DNA of 64,000 nucleotides from Dicyema japonicum (taxonomy: Eukaryota > Dicyemida > Rhombozoa > Dicyemidae): the NCBI GenBank assembly GCA_011109175.1, contig RDEW01000001.1:2111485-2175484 (forward strand). The letters run 5' to 3'. The notes beneath the pieces are model-generated. The model made no database searches, was not told the DNA's origin, and was given only the letters and a program-made list of their open reading frames with translations. The translations under genes were made by a program, and so were the position numbers. Positions 45,940 to 58,469 of the stretch are shown piece after piece (position 1 is the stretch's first letter; every line of letters begins with the position of its first letter).

Positions 45940-48900
45940 TCAACAAAGTACCCAAAATGAGTTGTCTGTCTGTTCAACAAAACTTTGCCTCTTTGCGTTT
46001 GATCCCATCAATTGTTGTGGGTTTATCTTAACCAACAAAGGAGCTCCATAGTTCCTATCAGTATTATTCCGTTTAACAGACAAAATCAACGGACCCTTAG
46101 GATTCTTGTTTAAAGGAGATTGGTCCTCAATACGATTGAAGGATTCATTCGCCATAACTGCATATTATTAAGAGACAAACCATTAGTCATAGGTTTCATA
46201 GGTTCTTCCACACTCACTGGAGTATTAATCAGAATTGGTAGATTGTTAGATTCAGGGAAAGCAGGGAGTGCTGTAAAAGAACTGAGTCCAGATGTATTAG
46301 AAACCTCACGTTTTTCATCATTTTTAGCAGCTAAATATAAAACAGACGATAACCATCATTCCTCATCTCCTCAATTGCCAACTCAAACTTACGCTTTTGG
46401 GAGTCGCATGAGAATTTCATTTTGGAAGCATTTATCACATTGTAGTTTCCACCAGTCCTCACACACTCAATCAACTCATCTTCAACCAACATTTCGGTCT
46501 CGAGACGGTAAATCCTGAGTACCTCATAGACCTCCCCTGGATGTTTGTCAGCAGCGTGGTTGTTAGTACTATAGGCATCCCGAAACCGATTAAGACAGAT
46601 GGAACATTGAAATCGAAGAGAATAGTCAAAGTGAACTCCCAAATGCATTTTAAGATTGTGTAATTTGTGTGTTGTGTAAGTACATCGAATACATACAAAC
46701 AATACTTTCTTATCAGAAATAGGGCTACAAGTCGGTTTCACTTGTGGACTTTGCAATTTTGACTGCATTGACTTTTCATGTGAGAAAAAACTGAATTCAT
46801 TATCTCCCTGTCTTTGCACTTGTAGAGGCCCCATACAATCCATGAGACTTGAAAAACTTGTCAAAGTACCAATTGAGGATTCAGAACTCAATGGGGAACA
46901 ACCCAACAATTTCCTGAGTTCTCCCATGATCTGAACATCCTTGGTTGCCTCGTTCATATCATATCCGGAATGTTTGGCCACGTGACTGACAATCTCCTCC
47001 CAATTCCTTCCACTATAATCACATTGTTTGCAGTTAACAATATCAGCCTGTCCATGTTCCTTTACCAAATGTTTCATAACATCATGGGAGGAAGACTCAA
47101 TTTCATCACAAATTGGACATCGCCTTGTTACTTCCACTTTGGGACCACCTCGATTTCTTCTAAAGTTGAGGATTTCCTCTTCGTAGCCTGGAGGAAGGTA
47201 TTCTGGTTCAGGTGACTCGTCAGGAACACATTTATATCCACTTCTGTGCTTGACCACCTTGTAGTTCATATCAGCGGCACACATGCAGACAATTACCATA
47301 GCCTGAGCAGTGTCGTCAGTGGATAGAACTTGTTTAATGTAAGAGTGGGCCAAGTTCTTGTCAATCTTGTGTACTGTGTGCATATGTCTTATAGTATTAC
47401 TTCTACCAGAAAAGTCTGCATTGCATTTCACACATATAAATGGTTTAACACTCAAATGTCTGAAAACGTGGTGTTTCATTCTGTACACAACTTGACAGTC
47501 GTTCATGCTTACGGTGTATCGGTTACATTTTATACAGTTTAGTTCTACTTTTGTTGGGTTTGTCGACACACGTGGGGATGAAAATGACTCATGCTTCTGG
47601 ATTGAAGTTTCGATTTGACTCATATCAGCACATTTACTAGAATCTCCGAATAAAAATTCATAATAGGGGACAGAAAACATTGGCCACTGAAGTGTTTTGG
47701 CCTGAAGTCCTGGATGACTCTCCGTAAGGTGTTTACTCACATTGGAGGCTCTGATTCCGCGAGTGGGGCAAATTGGACAACGGAATGGGTAAATAAATAG
47801 ATGTACGGACAAAATATGACGAGTAATGTCAGCAGTTAATAAGGTCTTGTAGGAACAGTTGTTGCAACAGTAAGAATAACGGACTCCATCCTCATGTGCT
47901 TTTCTGGACCACATTTGACCAAATAGGGGACAATCTATACTCAGAGGACTACATCCTTTCAGTTCTTCCTTCCTTTCAGCAGATAAAGTCTCCAATCGGA
48001 TAAGAGCTTGTTTATGGAGTTCAATTCCCTCTGGTTTGACTCCACAGAGGGAGTAGAAATTTAGATTGTCCTCATTTATTGACTTGACTTGGTGGGAATT
48101 TCGATGTGTCAGGTTTCGACAGTCCTGTCTTATCTGAATGGCCACAAGGACATCATTGTTAGTCGAGAAAAAACAGGTAGTATCCACTAGAGAAAAGTAA
48201 TCAATATCCGCAGTCCCCTCGTGAATCTTATTGTGGTGGACCGCCAATCCAAACTCGTCTGAGCTCACAAAATCACATTTTCTGCATCTAAGACGCATTT
48301 TTGATCGATGAAGTCGACTTATGTGCCTCAGAACAACATCCCGGGATCGATTCGGAGCAATTTGTGAACAATAGCCACAACACCAAAGCTTCACACACTT
48401 CTGTGCCGTAGTTCCAGTTGTGGTTTCAATTCCCGTAGAAATAGTTAAATTCCCGTCCAAGTTATCAGGGAGTTCGAGGACCAATCGGGAATTTAGATTG
48501 ACTTCATTCAGACAATCACTGTGGGCTTGCGTATTGTGATCAAAGATCTCTCCCAATGTCATACGAGTTTGCATGCAGTAAATACACTTGAGATTCCAAA
48601 GATCTTCATGAGAGGCCATCATATGGTCCCTTATTAAATCGAAAGAATTCTCTGTTGTTTCACAATACTTGCACTTAAACTGGGATATACGACACTTCAA
48701 ATCTACTAATGTTATGAGGTTGGGTATACCTGTTACTGGAGGATCAGAAGATTCCAAAACAGAACATATCTTGTCACCAAAGTTGTTTACTGTGAGTTTA
48801 AATCGGCATGTGGAGTCCATCAGATTTCCATGAAAGTCCATAATGTGCTGGTTCATTAACTTTATCTCCGATTCCCTGTGAAAACCGCAATGTCCACAGT

Positions 48901-51686
48901 AATACGGAACTGTATCTGAATTTTTAATTCGAACTTCAAAGTGTTCTTTATTTTCTAATATTCTATAATCCAATAGAGAATCACAAATCTGTAAGACTCC
49001 TTGGTGTAGAAGAAAGTGACGTTCAAGTTCATCACTTGAGTTAAAAGTGTCTGGGCAGGTTGGACAACAAATGGATATTTCTTCCTTATGGGTATCACAA
49101 AAATGAGATTTCACGTCCTTTTCAGGACAATTGGAGACAATCTCCAAGCCACAATAGAAACAGTTATAGTGTTTCATAATATCGGTCGTTTTCGAGGATA
49201 CATTTGTTTCCGTTATTTTAGAATCCACCAATGGCCATGTAGCAACTCCAAATACATAAAAATCCCCAATTTGCAATAACGACCGAATTGGAAGACCGAC
49301 TTCCAGTTTTTCAGTATGATTATTTTGTATGTGGTCCACCAAAGAATGGGCAACATTAGAGGCTGACTCTCCATAGTCGCAATATGCGCACTGATACCAT
49401 GAACTCGACTTAGCACGTGAGTTGATGCATAGACTGAAGTGACCCAAAAACCAAGCCTGATTGTCACACTTTACTCCACACAATACACATGAACGTTCTT
49501 CACTCACATTTGGTTCTTTCAACATAATTCCATCCATATCTCCACCAAGTTGTAGATTGTGACACATGTCAATCAAATTCAAGCCAAATAATTTATTAGT
49601 TGGATAATGATTCCATACCACGTGCTCAAACATTTTTTCCATGGACGAATTGACAGTAAAACAATAAAGACATGCATATTCCTTAGTGATTGACTCATAC
49701 TTGTTAGTCATAACTGGTTTTAAGCTGTTTTTGGTTTTGAATGGTCTTAATGATTTGTCGGACAACATAGGGGTTACAGAACTGACAAATAGAATAAAGG
49801 TCTTTGACTTCTTCGAGGAACACGTCTTTACTTCAATTAGTTGTGTAATTTCACTCTCTTCGACAATCCCCCTCATGGACTTTCCCTTCACTGCAGGATG
49901 GAAATGGGAATAGTGTCGTTGTAGAACCTCAACTGAACCAGTGGCAAAGTCACAGTCATCACAAGAAAACGGAGTCAATGTGGAATGTACACCAACCAAA
50001 TGAAGTATTGCCTCGTTGTATGAGTTAAAGTAAAGTCCACAGTACTGACAGTAGTGTCCAACTGATGGTAGACTAGTCTTTTTATTATCATCTTCGCACT
50101 CTGAGTCTAAAAGGTCGTCTGAGACACTAAAGAACATGGATTCGTCCTTCCATCGGTGGGTCAAACTCAGAAAACACATAATGTCCTCATAGTATCCGTA
50201 AATAGGCCCATATATTTGATGAGTTGTTTGTTGATGAGTCATCACACCAGTTGGATCAGAATCCAGGTAACCACATCGTCCACATATGAACAAATTAACT
50301 CCTCCCAAATGGGCAGCTGCCACGTGCATTAACAAATCACCAATAGAAGAACGATCACAAATAAATGAACAGTCCCCACAACAAAATTTCTTGACAGACT
50401 GAAGCTGGTGGTGAATTAGGTAGTTGAAGACATTGTCCCCACGCAGTTTCTTTGTCTCCAAGAATTCACCTGTGTGAGAAGAAATAAGAGAATCTTCTAC
50501 TTCCTGACTATCCGTCAAAATTGAGTCATCAATAAGGAGTTGTAGACAGTTTCTGTACTCTCGCACTGTAAATAGGCTCTGTATTGTCGACCCTTCTACT
50601 TTTTCTTCCAAAACAGTATTAAATGGGGAATCATGGTTAATAATGGAATGTATATACACTCTGTCCTTTGATTTAGACTTGTATGGACATTGGGAACAAC
50701 TGAAGGGTTTTATTGAGGAATGAAATTCTAAGACGTGGTTGAAAAGATGTTCAAGATTACATGAATGGCTCTTAAAGCTGCAGTAAAAGCATTTAATCCG
50801 CTTGTTTCCAACTTGAATATCCGGTAGCAAAGTCTCCAGAGGAAATGAAGTAAAATCATTCCCATCAGGCAACCATTCTATCCGTTTTCCGTAGAATCTT
50901 GTCACCAAGAGTTGTGCGTCAGTCAAAACAGCATGTCCCCCGTTTTTCCGTTGGAACTTTTCTGGGAGAGATCCAATCATGAACCCAGAAGTAGGATTCG
51001 TAAATTCACGACAGATGAGATGTCAACATCATTTTCTGAATAGGGCATCTTCCTCCTTGAAACATCAATTAAGCGATTGTGAATCATTGAATGATGATCT
51101 CCCATAGTCTGCATAATATTTGTGGAAAATTGGCAGAATTTACATCGATAAATACTGATATTTGAATGAGATAGTAACAAGTGTTGTAGAAATACATCTC
51201 TTTCCTTGAAAATTACACCACAGTGTCCACATTGATGAGTCAGTGAACTTTGCATACCACTAGACTTGTTGAGCAATTCATACCGTTCGGACAAGGAGCC
51301 TTGTGGTTTTTGAGATATCACTCGTGTTGGTCTACTCTCGTCATCAAACCCGACTTTCTTGCTTAAATTACCATATTTTGTTCTCTGGGATCTCCGAATT
51401 TGATTTGAATATCCTATTAGTGTTAATTCATAAATACGGAAGATGGTAGGTCTGCATGCCTCAATGAGCAGTGCTGTAGAACTTTACTAGACTCCATAGA
51501 AAGGAATCCACAATAAGTGCAACCAAACGGTCTGTAGAAGAGATGTTTAAAGTATGAGTGTCTTCTAACTTTGACGACTGATCGGGCATGGAAAGAACAG
51601 TTTTTACATCTAAATCCGCTAATTCCGTGAATTTTCTCACAAAGTTCATCTCTGTGAGGTTCAAATTCGTGAACAGTCTGACTCAT
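45940..51686 (-). CDS. Large multi-C2H2 zinc-finger protein
   Basis: Probably a nuclear DNA- or RNA-binding regulator; the ortholog is not recognised. Start ATG at 51686 (MSQTVHEFEPHRDELCEKIH). Exons 51686-51438, 51413-51372, 51336-50985, 50961-46354, 46330-46181 and 46157-45940 sum to 5619 nt (1872 residues). Introns are 24, 35, 23, 23 and 23 nt. The giant exon encodes more than 20 C-x2-C...H-x3-5-H units, mostly of the degenerate type spaced by 20-60 residues (for example CGYCSQIAPN...H, CIRCTYTTH...H), rather than tight Kruppel arrays with TGEKP linkers; this recalls ZNF462-like proteins. The 35-nt second intron is the least certain; a single 53-nt intron or a one-base error are alternatives. 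The C-terminal exons are Ser/Asn/Pro-rich without fingers. The 4.6-kb exon has no frame error. Confidence 0.85.
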
Positions 51687-54600
51687 TTCTATAATTAACT
51701 AATTCCGATAAAAATGCAAATTAGAGCTGAGACAAGGCACAACTGAGCATTAAACCACAAAGAGAATTGATTGCGAATCCGCATAAGAAAATACTAATCA
51801 ATACTCTTGCTGTCAGCCAAATGGCTCAATAAGCCAATGTAATCCTCGTTTGACAGATTAAGCTTAGCAATCAAAACTAACCTTTGGATTGATTCAAACT
51901 TGATTTTTCTCGAGACTTTTGGCTGTGTTTATCAGCCATGTGATCTACAAGGGAGTCGATATCCTGTGAATTATGACCAAATCAACCTTAAGAGATTCAT
52001 TGCAGAATATGCACACACAGTCAAACAGTTCTGATGCCATCGGAATCTGGAATTAATGCGTTGTAATGTGCTGTATAGCAGAATACCGCAAGTGCGCAAG
52101 CCTAGTGACTTTGCAAGTTAACCAAAGTGCGCAGTGATCGATCGTTTAAACGCTATCAAATCAAGCGTTGAAATTAAAAGTGTCCAACAAGGAGGTCGAG
52201 GACCGCCCAAAATGCATCCAATATAATATTGCTGACACTTATCGAGCATATCGCCTGCAGAGACTTAGTAACTAAGTAACCTTCACCAACTATCACGGTA
52301 TATTAGGCCAAGACATCCCAATTAAGGAATATTATGCTTCCTTTGTTAAAGGTAAGCTTTAAATGCTCGCAGCTGGAGACTACCAAGTGATTATACAGGT
52401 AAATAGACTAAGAGGGACTTGACATGGCAGAGATCCTTAGCAGAGATAGCCAAATAAGCGTATTAACTCAAAATGATAGTAAATGTGTTAAATAATAGAT
52501 TTGGTTAGCAAAGGATGAGAAAAGAACCTGCAATAACGGCGTATTCGTAGTCTTTTGGCGCAATGCTATCTTTAATCCTTTCAAGATGCTTCCGTAATAA
52601 CGTCACGACGAGATTGGAACTACGACAGAATGAATTGAAGACTGGGAACCATGATTAATTGGACATCTGTGAGAGTATTGATGACTGGACTACTGGGAAA
52701 CATGCCTTGTGAGCTGAGTCGATAAATCGACCTGATTATGGCACCAGCAATTCCTATTTAGTGTCCCAACTGTGAGAATGTTACATAATATTATTAAAAA
52801 TGATTATTCAAGTTACATATTGTTAGTTTATATGCTAATTAATGATCACTTCCTTGAGGAACTAATATTCCGACATTGACGGTCTTGTACTTATGTCTTT
52901 AATCAAGTGATCATCAATTAGTTGTATCTGATTGTCTATTCTAATGGATACACGAATTAAGACTCGGATTTCAACCACGTGTCTAGAAGATCCGTTTAAA
53001 GGTTAGAATCTGCCACTACATCAACGGGAGTTATGAAGGAAGGTTATTTGGACTAATAAAGTCATTTCTAAGATTATCATAAACAGCTCTGAAAATTAAT
53101 TCTCTGGTGATTAACCGCAAGGTGAAAGTATTCCAGTAGTCAGCCAACACTTGCAGCGGGAAATTAAACAATTTAGCAATACAATCAATTATGGATTTCC
53201 TCATAATCGTTTTACACGGATCTTTAATGCTTTGTATGCAGAATCAGCTGTGTTTTAGAGACCAGAGACATTATGTGAAACTAATGGGACTTAATTGTGA
53301 TTGATTGAATCAGTTTGGAGAGATCAGACTGATGAAGCATAATTATTTACTATTGATCAACACATTAAAGATATTGAGGTTGATGCTAATGGTTACTTAT
53401 CCCATATGTCCATGTGGTTTCCAAGGACGATACTTTTGTGACAATTTGCACATCCCAGCTTACTATCACGGATTACCAAAGGGATAATTGTGACCCCAAT
53501 GTAGACAAAACACACGGAAAGAGAAATGTATTGATTATTCTTGTGCACTAAAAGGTTCAAAAAGGTTCTTCACGTCGTCAATTAATGCAAAGTGACAGTG
53601 ATGTGATAAACGAGCTTACAACAATGAAAATCCCTAGGAGGGAATTAAGTTTATATTCAAATAAACTATGGTTGCTGTGGTGACTTAACAATTTACCACG
53701 TGAACTGACATTGTAATTAGTAATGCATATAATCCACACTAAATATTCCATAAATAGTTGATTGTCTCAATTGTTTTAAGTATCCCACAATTGGGAACAG
53801 TCTCATCAATACAGAAATCGGCCAAGAATGCATAAATTCCGACCACATATTCGATTTGAAAGAACCTCAGACTATTAACTCTAAGGACTTGAGTAGTGAA
53901 CACTTTAAAGGGTAAAAGTTATCAAAATGAAAGAAAGAAGTCATCAGGGTTTCTATACCACCTCCGTGATACTCATAATACACTAATTATTTAATTTAGA
54001 TAACCGTATTAATTATTTAATAATATTCCTTTAAGGATATACTCTTTGTCTCTAGTACATTATTTCATATCCACCATGCGGACCTCCACTTCAGAGTTGA
54101 AATACTACGCCTACGACATCATCCATCTCTGGCTGGAAAAGTAGTTCAACTTATGGGACCAGTGAAGGATCTCTTGGAGGGGTCAGTCTTACGGCTCGTT
54201 GTTTGATGGTGGCAGTTTCTTGCATGTTATTGAAACTTGGCTTAATAATTTCTTGTATTCGCCTATTACTGAGAACGTTCGAGAATTAATAGTCTAATAA
54301 TTCCCTTGCTCCTCCTAAGGTAGACTTTCAATCTTCATCCAAATTTATGGCAGATTCGAATTCAGAGGAGAGTACATCCTACCCTTTCTCCTTCCGAAAC
54401 ATTGTGCATCCAATGTCTCCGAATACATTATTTCGTCAATCTACATGAGATGAAGATAATCATTTGGATATTACCTTCTCGTGCATGCGCGTGAGTGCTT
54501 ATACATAAACGATCTTGGCTGTAAACGTGACAGAAGCGAGACCAAATCAATTGTGATCCTGCTGAGAAGGTATCTATCGAATTAGCAAATTATTGACTCG

Positions 54601-55089
54601 TAATTGAATTATCATAATAAATGAGTGACTTATGGGTACTCCAAAGACAATATGTTTCGACAAACCACATCACTTAATACAAGATCGATTCGTTCACAAG
54701 TTGTAAGGAATACACATAAATATATTGCACGTGACTTATTAAAGTATATATTGTAAAATTTGGACAAATAAATAAGAAAAATTAAGTCAATATTAGATAT
54801 GTGTTAGTTTATTAGAGCATCATATCCTTCCACAATTTTCCTTCATTAATTTTGTAGTATATGTAGTCCCCGGTTACATCATACCCTTTCCGACAACCAT
54901 TCCACACACCAGAGTTGTAAGCAAGAACGTTGATGTTCTCTTGAAGAATACATTATAAACTGTGTTAGATAAGGACATACTAGAGTTATATTTTTTGAAT
55001 TTATTTTTATATTATTAAATTAATATGAATAAAATCAATATAAGAATTATATTCTGAATAACTCATATAAAGCTAGATAATTTAATATA
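51687..55089. other. 3.4-kb region without supported gene
   Basis: Upstream of the zinc-finger gene, so it holds its promoter. No frame over 62 codons, no TE protein motif that I trust. TTCTTCACGTCGTCAATTAA near 53566 faintly resembles the RT start of element R (about 35120). The 54060-54290 stretch has short plus-strand frames (MRTSTSELKYYAYDIIHLWL) of unknown nature. Confidence 0.4.
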
Positions 55090-55460
55090 ACTGAGCTTGA
55101 TAACTCCTTTCAAAAGCAACTACGATTTTTCTTGGACAAAGTAGCCAATAAGGAGTGAAGTATTGTACAAAAGATGTTCTTCTGGACCTCTGAGCACTCT
55201 GATCATGAAAATTCGCTGGAAACTGTTTGGTCACATCCTAAGAATGGAGCTAGACACGCCAGCAAACATCATGGAAAAATTCTTCGAAACATTTTGGGAA
55301 AAGTTTCGCGATCGTCAAAGTACAAAGCTTCCCGAAGTCATGAAATAGTGACCTGAGACCAGTGAACAGAAAACTAAGAGACAGTGAAGACCTCAGTAGT
55401 CTTGCATCGAACAGGAGAGGGTAGGATAGACTGGTATTGAGGATCATGCAAACGTGTCAC
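55090..55460 (+). pseudogene. LINE-B C-terminal fragment
   Basis: Plus strand: FQKQLRFFLDKVANKE, then KIRWKLFGHILRMELDTPAN and IMEKFFETF, equivalent to RLFIHILWMGEETPCNTAME at 41440 on the other copy. Two overlapping frames indicate a shift. Confidence 0.6.
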
Positions 55461-55499
55461 GAATGGTTGCATAATTCTATGTTGTTGCTTATAATGATA

Positions 55500-56160
55500 A
55501 CTGAGCTTGAAATGCCCTAATGGACTCATTCACCTTCTCAAACATCCTGGACCTAAGGGACTTGATAAACTCAAAGATATCTTTGAATAATCAATAAACA
55601 TATGCTACATAACATCAGTCGATCATCATCCCTCTCATGAAAGTTAAAGATTCTTTTGACTTTTCGTCCTACAAACCTATTTTCCTTTCAGTTGTATTGA
55701 AGATTTTTGAGAGAATAAGACTTAATAAAATATGTCACCTCAACCTTTCCAAAGCACGACATGGCCTTTGTTCGATCCACTGAACCACGTCATCTCTTTG
55801 ACACATTTTATATCAGGCAGTTTAACCATTTTTTTCCACTTGAAATAACTGTTGTGGTTGTTATCAACCTAACAAAATCATTCCAACACATCTCTCGTAG
55901 TCCTTTCCAACAAGATCAAATCATCGCTATTCCTTTAGTTTGGGAATCAAAAATAACAAATTTTCTTTCCAAGAGATTGGTCAAACCTGTCTAAACACTT
56001 ATATGTAAATTTTCGATACCTTGAGGGATCAATCCTTTCCCTTTAACTTTCGAACCTTCACTACAGCAACACATCCACAACTCACACAACTCTCATCATT
56101 GCATTCAAAGATTAAACATCCAATTAGATTCAGCTAGTGTTCCAAATTAACTAAATCTCT
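55500..56160 (+). pseudogene. Decayed LINE-A-like RT
   Basis: Pieces in order across frames: HPGPKGLDKLKDIF, SYKPIFLSVVLKIFERI-like (55680-55730), HLNLSKARHGLCSIHTTSSL-like (55740-55800), then a palm/core remnant to about 56150. Many stops; older than the other copies. A MULE-like element inserted into its downstream flank. Confidence 0.5.
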
Positions 56161-56541
56161 TTATCCAGATCTAGCGTAAGGAAGGAAAACATCCAGTCTT
56201 TGGAGTCGTGGGAACCCTCCAATAATGTTCGAGGGGAAAGCAAATGATCATTTTTTGTGCAGTAACAATTGTTTGTGGAGTAGCAGATCAAGCAAACGGG
56301 TTATCTAAAAATGTCTAGTCCTCACAAATAATTGATCAGAATAACGCTTAAATATATTCCTCAAGTTGGAATCATCCATATCACTCAGCCTCCAAAAAGT
56401 TACAGCAAATGCAAATTCAACCTTGAGATCTATAGCAGCTTGAGTTTACGAATGTTGGCCATTTACATTGAGAAACAAAGATTCTATCATTGGATGATCA
56501 TTACAAAATTTAAGCTTACAATATCTTCAACAATGATTACT

Positions 56542-57288
56542 AGGGCGGAAATTGTCCTATTTGTTCTATTTCAATAATAAAATTTCCTAAAATAGGACAT
56601 AATTATTTTTATAATTTTGTTTGTATTTTTCCATTTTTTTTAAATTGCACGTTGTTTTTTGTGTACTAGCAGTTTTCATTTAATGGCAGGTTTGTATTTT
56701 CTCAATCATTAATACTATTAGAACTCAGAGGCAAAATAAGGAATGAATTTCAAAAGCAATTTCTAAAAACTCATACAATTTACAAGATCACCTATGGAGA
56801 TACTACCAAAATGCTCTAAGATAATAAAATCATCTAACAATACTACACCGATCTACATCTTAATTGAAAAGACATCAGACTGAATGCTACAAGTATAGAG
56901 ACCACTCAACTTTTCTTACTTAAGATAATGAAGAAAACTGGATATCTTTTTTGGTTAAAGCATTTTAAAATGGCGATATTCCACTTCACAAATTAGGGAA
57001 TAGTTATATAAAAAAGCTGTTGAATTATCATATCCTTTAATTTATATTATTGAACTACAGAAAACATTTTTAACAAACAATTCATTGATGAAAGCAACAT
57101 AATAGTTTTTGTTAATTTCCATTAAATTGTCCTAAAATGATTCTTAGATTAGTTATTTTTGAGAATAATTTAAAGCCAGACTATTTGTGATATTTTGTTT
57201 ATAGTTAAACGCTAAAATACAAAATAATTTTAAAAAATAAATAAAATTGTTTTATTTTTGTATTAAAATGTCCTATTATTTCCGCCCT
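56542..57288. mobile_element. 747-bp MULE-like element with 10-bp target duplication
   Basis: Termini AGGGCGGAAATTGTCCTA and (reverse) AGGGCGGAAATAATAGGACA are inverted. AATGATTACT flanks both sides (56532-56541 and 57289-57298), a perfect 10-bp duplication. No open frame inside, AT-rich with several TAGGACA/TGTCCTA blocks. A 9-10 bp duplication suits the Mutator superfamily. It shares the GGGCG end with the 189-bp MITE at 27519. Confidence 0.8.
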
Positions 57289-57298
57289 AATGATTACT

Positions 57299-58469
57299 CA
57301 ATTTTTTCGTCACTCAAATTCACTGATCGCGGACATAAATCTTACTGACCTCCTTAGAGCTTCCGAAAAATCTCCCCTCGAAAAACCGAATTTTGGATTG
57401 ACAAAATACACAACTATGTATCCACCCACCCATGTCATATAGGACAATCCTCCTGAGATCAGAGTTTTAGAAATCGAGGAAAAAAGTGTCGCTTAGATGT
57501 CAGTGAAAAAGAGGGTTATTTATTTACTCCCGGTCCATTCAAGTGAATGAGATGGTGGGCTAACAAAAACGTAACTGACAGACGTTCCAAGAGATCTTAA
57601 ATGATTAATCCACACAAAATGGGCCAGGGCACGAAAAATGGTGATCTATTCCGTAATAATCAATTTTACATGAAGGGCAGATTGGCGACATTGCCTGTCT
57701 TGTTTTGTATAGGTAGGCGTTACCCACGTAGTGACCACAGCGAAGACATGCCAGGTTTACCTGAATATCACGAGGAAAAGAAAATTCATGACATCGCTGC
57801 CCGGTGGGTGGAGACTAAGAAACTTATTTAATCCAACTCTTCTGATCGCATTCGTAGATACCCAGTCGTGTATATTATTAGAAGCATCCTCGTTTACCGG
57901 AACGGATTTGAGGACTCGTGATTTATCTCCTAGAGTATGTATTTTTTTGAAGTGGAGAGTTTAAGTCAGTGGGCTAGATGGTCTGGTTTTTTTGCATTTT
58001 TCCAAGAATTGTATTCCTAGCATCTGGAAATGAAATTGGGAGTATTTTTTGACTTCCAATGGAGCTGATTAATTGGAGTACTAAGTCAAGAATGGCGGCG
58101 ATCTAGTTGGCGTTCAGCAAAAAATTGAGCATGCAAGATAGGATACTTATCCCCGATAAGACAGTTAATGGAGGACAGGATCCGCGGTTTCCGAGAGAGA
58201 ACGGAAATCCTGAAGTCTTACAACCTAGAAAACATTTAAGGAGATGGGGGACCGGTGAAATATTCAGGCAATATTGCAAGACTATGATAAAACCCCTCTA
58301 GCTAACCTCTTAGTTTCAGTTTTAATAAAGTTGTTATGTTTTTTATTTTAATTTCATTATTGGACACAAATTTGTGCTTAAAGGTGTTAGTTTAATTATT
58401 TTTTATTTAACACCCAAGACCACTGTAAAAACCAAACTAACTATCACATAATCCCGATGCGTTCCACCA
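57299..58469. other. Unassigned sequence with short frames
   Basis: Overlapping plus-strand frames at 57601-57964 (for example LPVLFCIGRRYPRSDHSEDM) and 58107-58301 look like decayed retroelement protein but show no motif I can place. No host gene supported. Confidence 0.35.

Noticed and set aside
51358-51371. A 14-nt intron in the zinc-finger gene
   Set aside because: It would restore the frame, but 14 nt is below anything plausible for a spliceosome; a 35-nt intron or an error is more likely.
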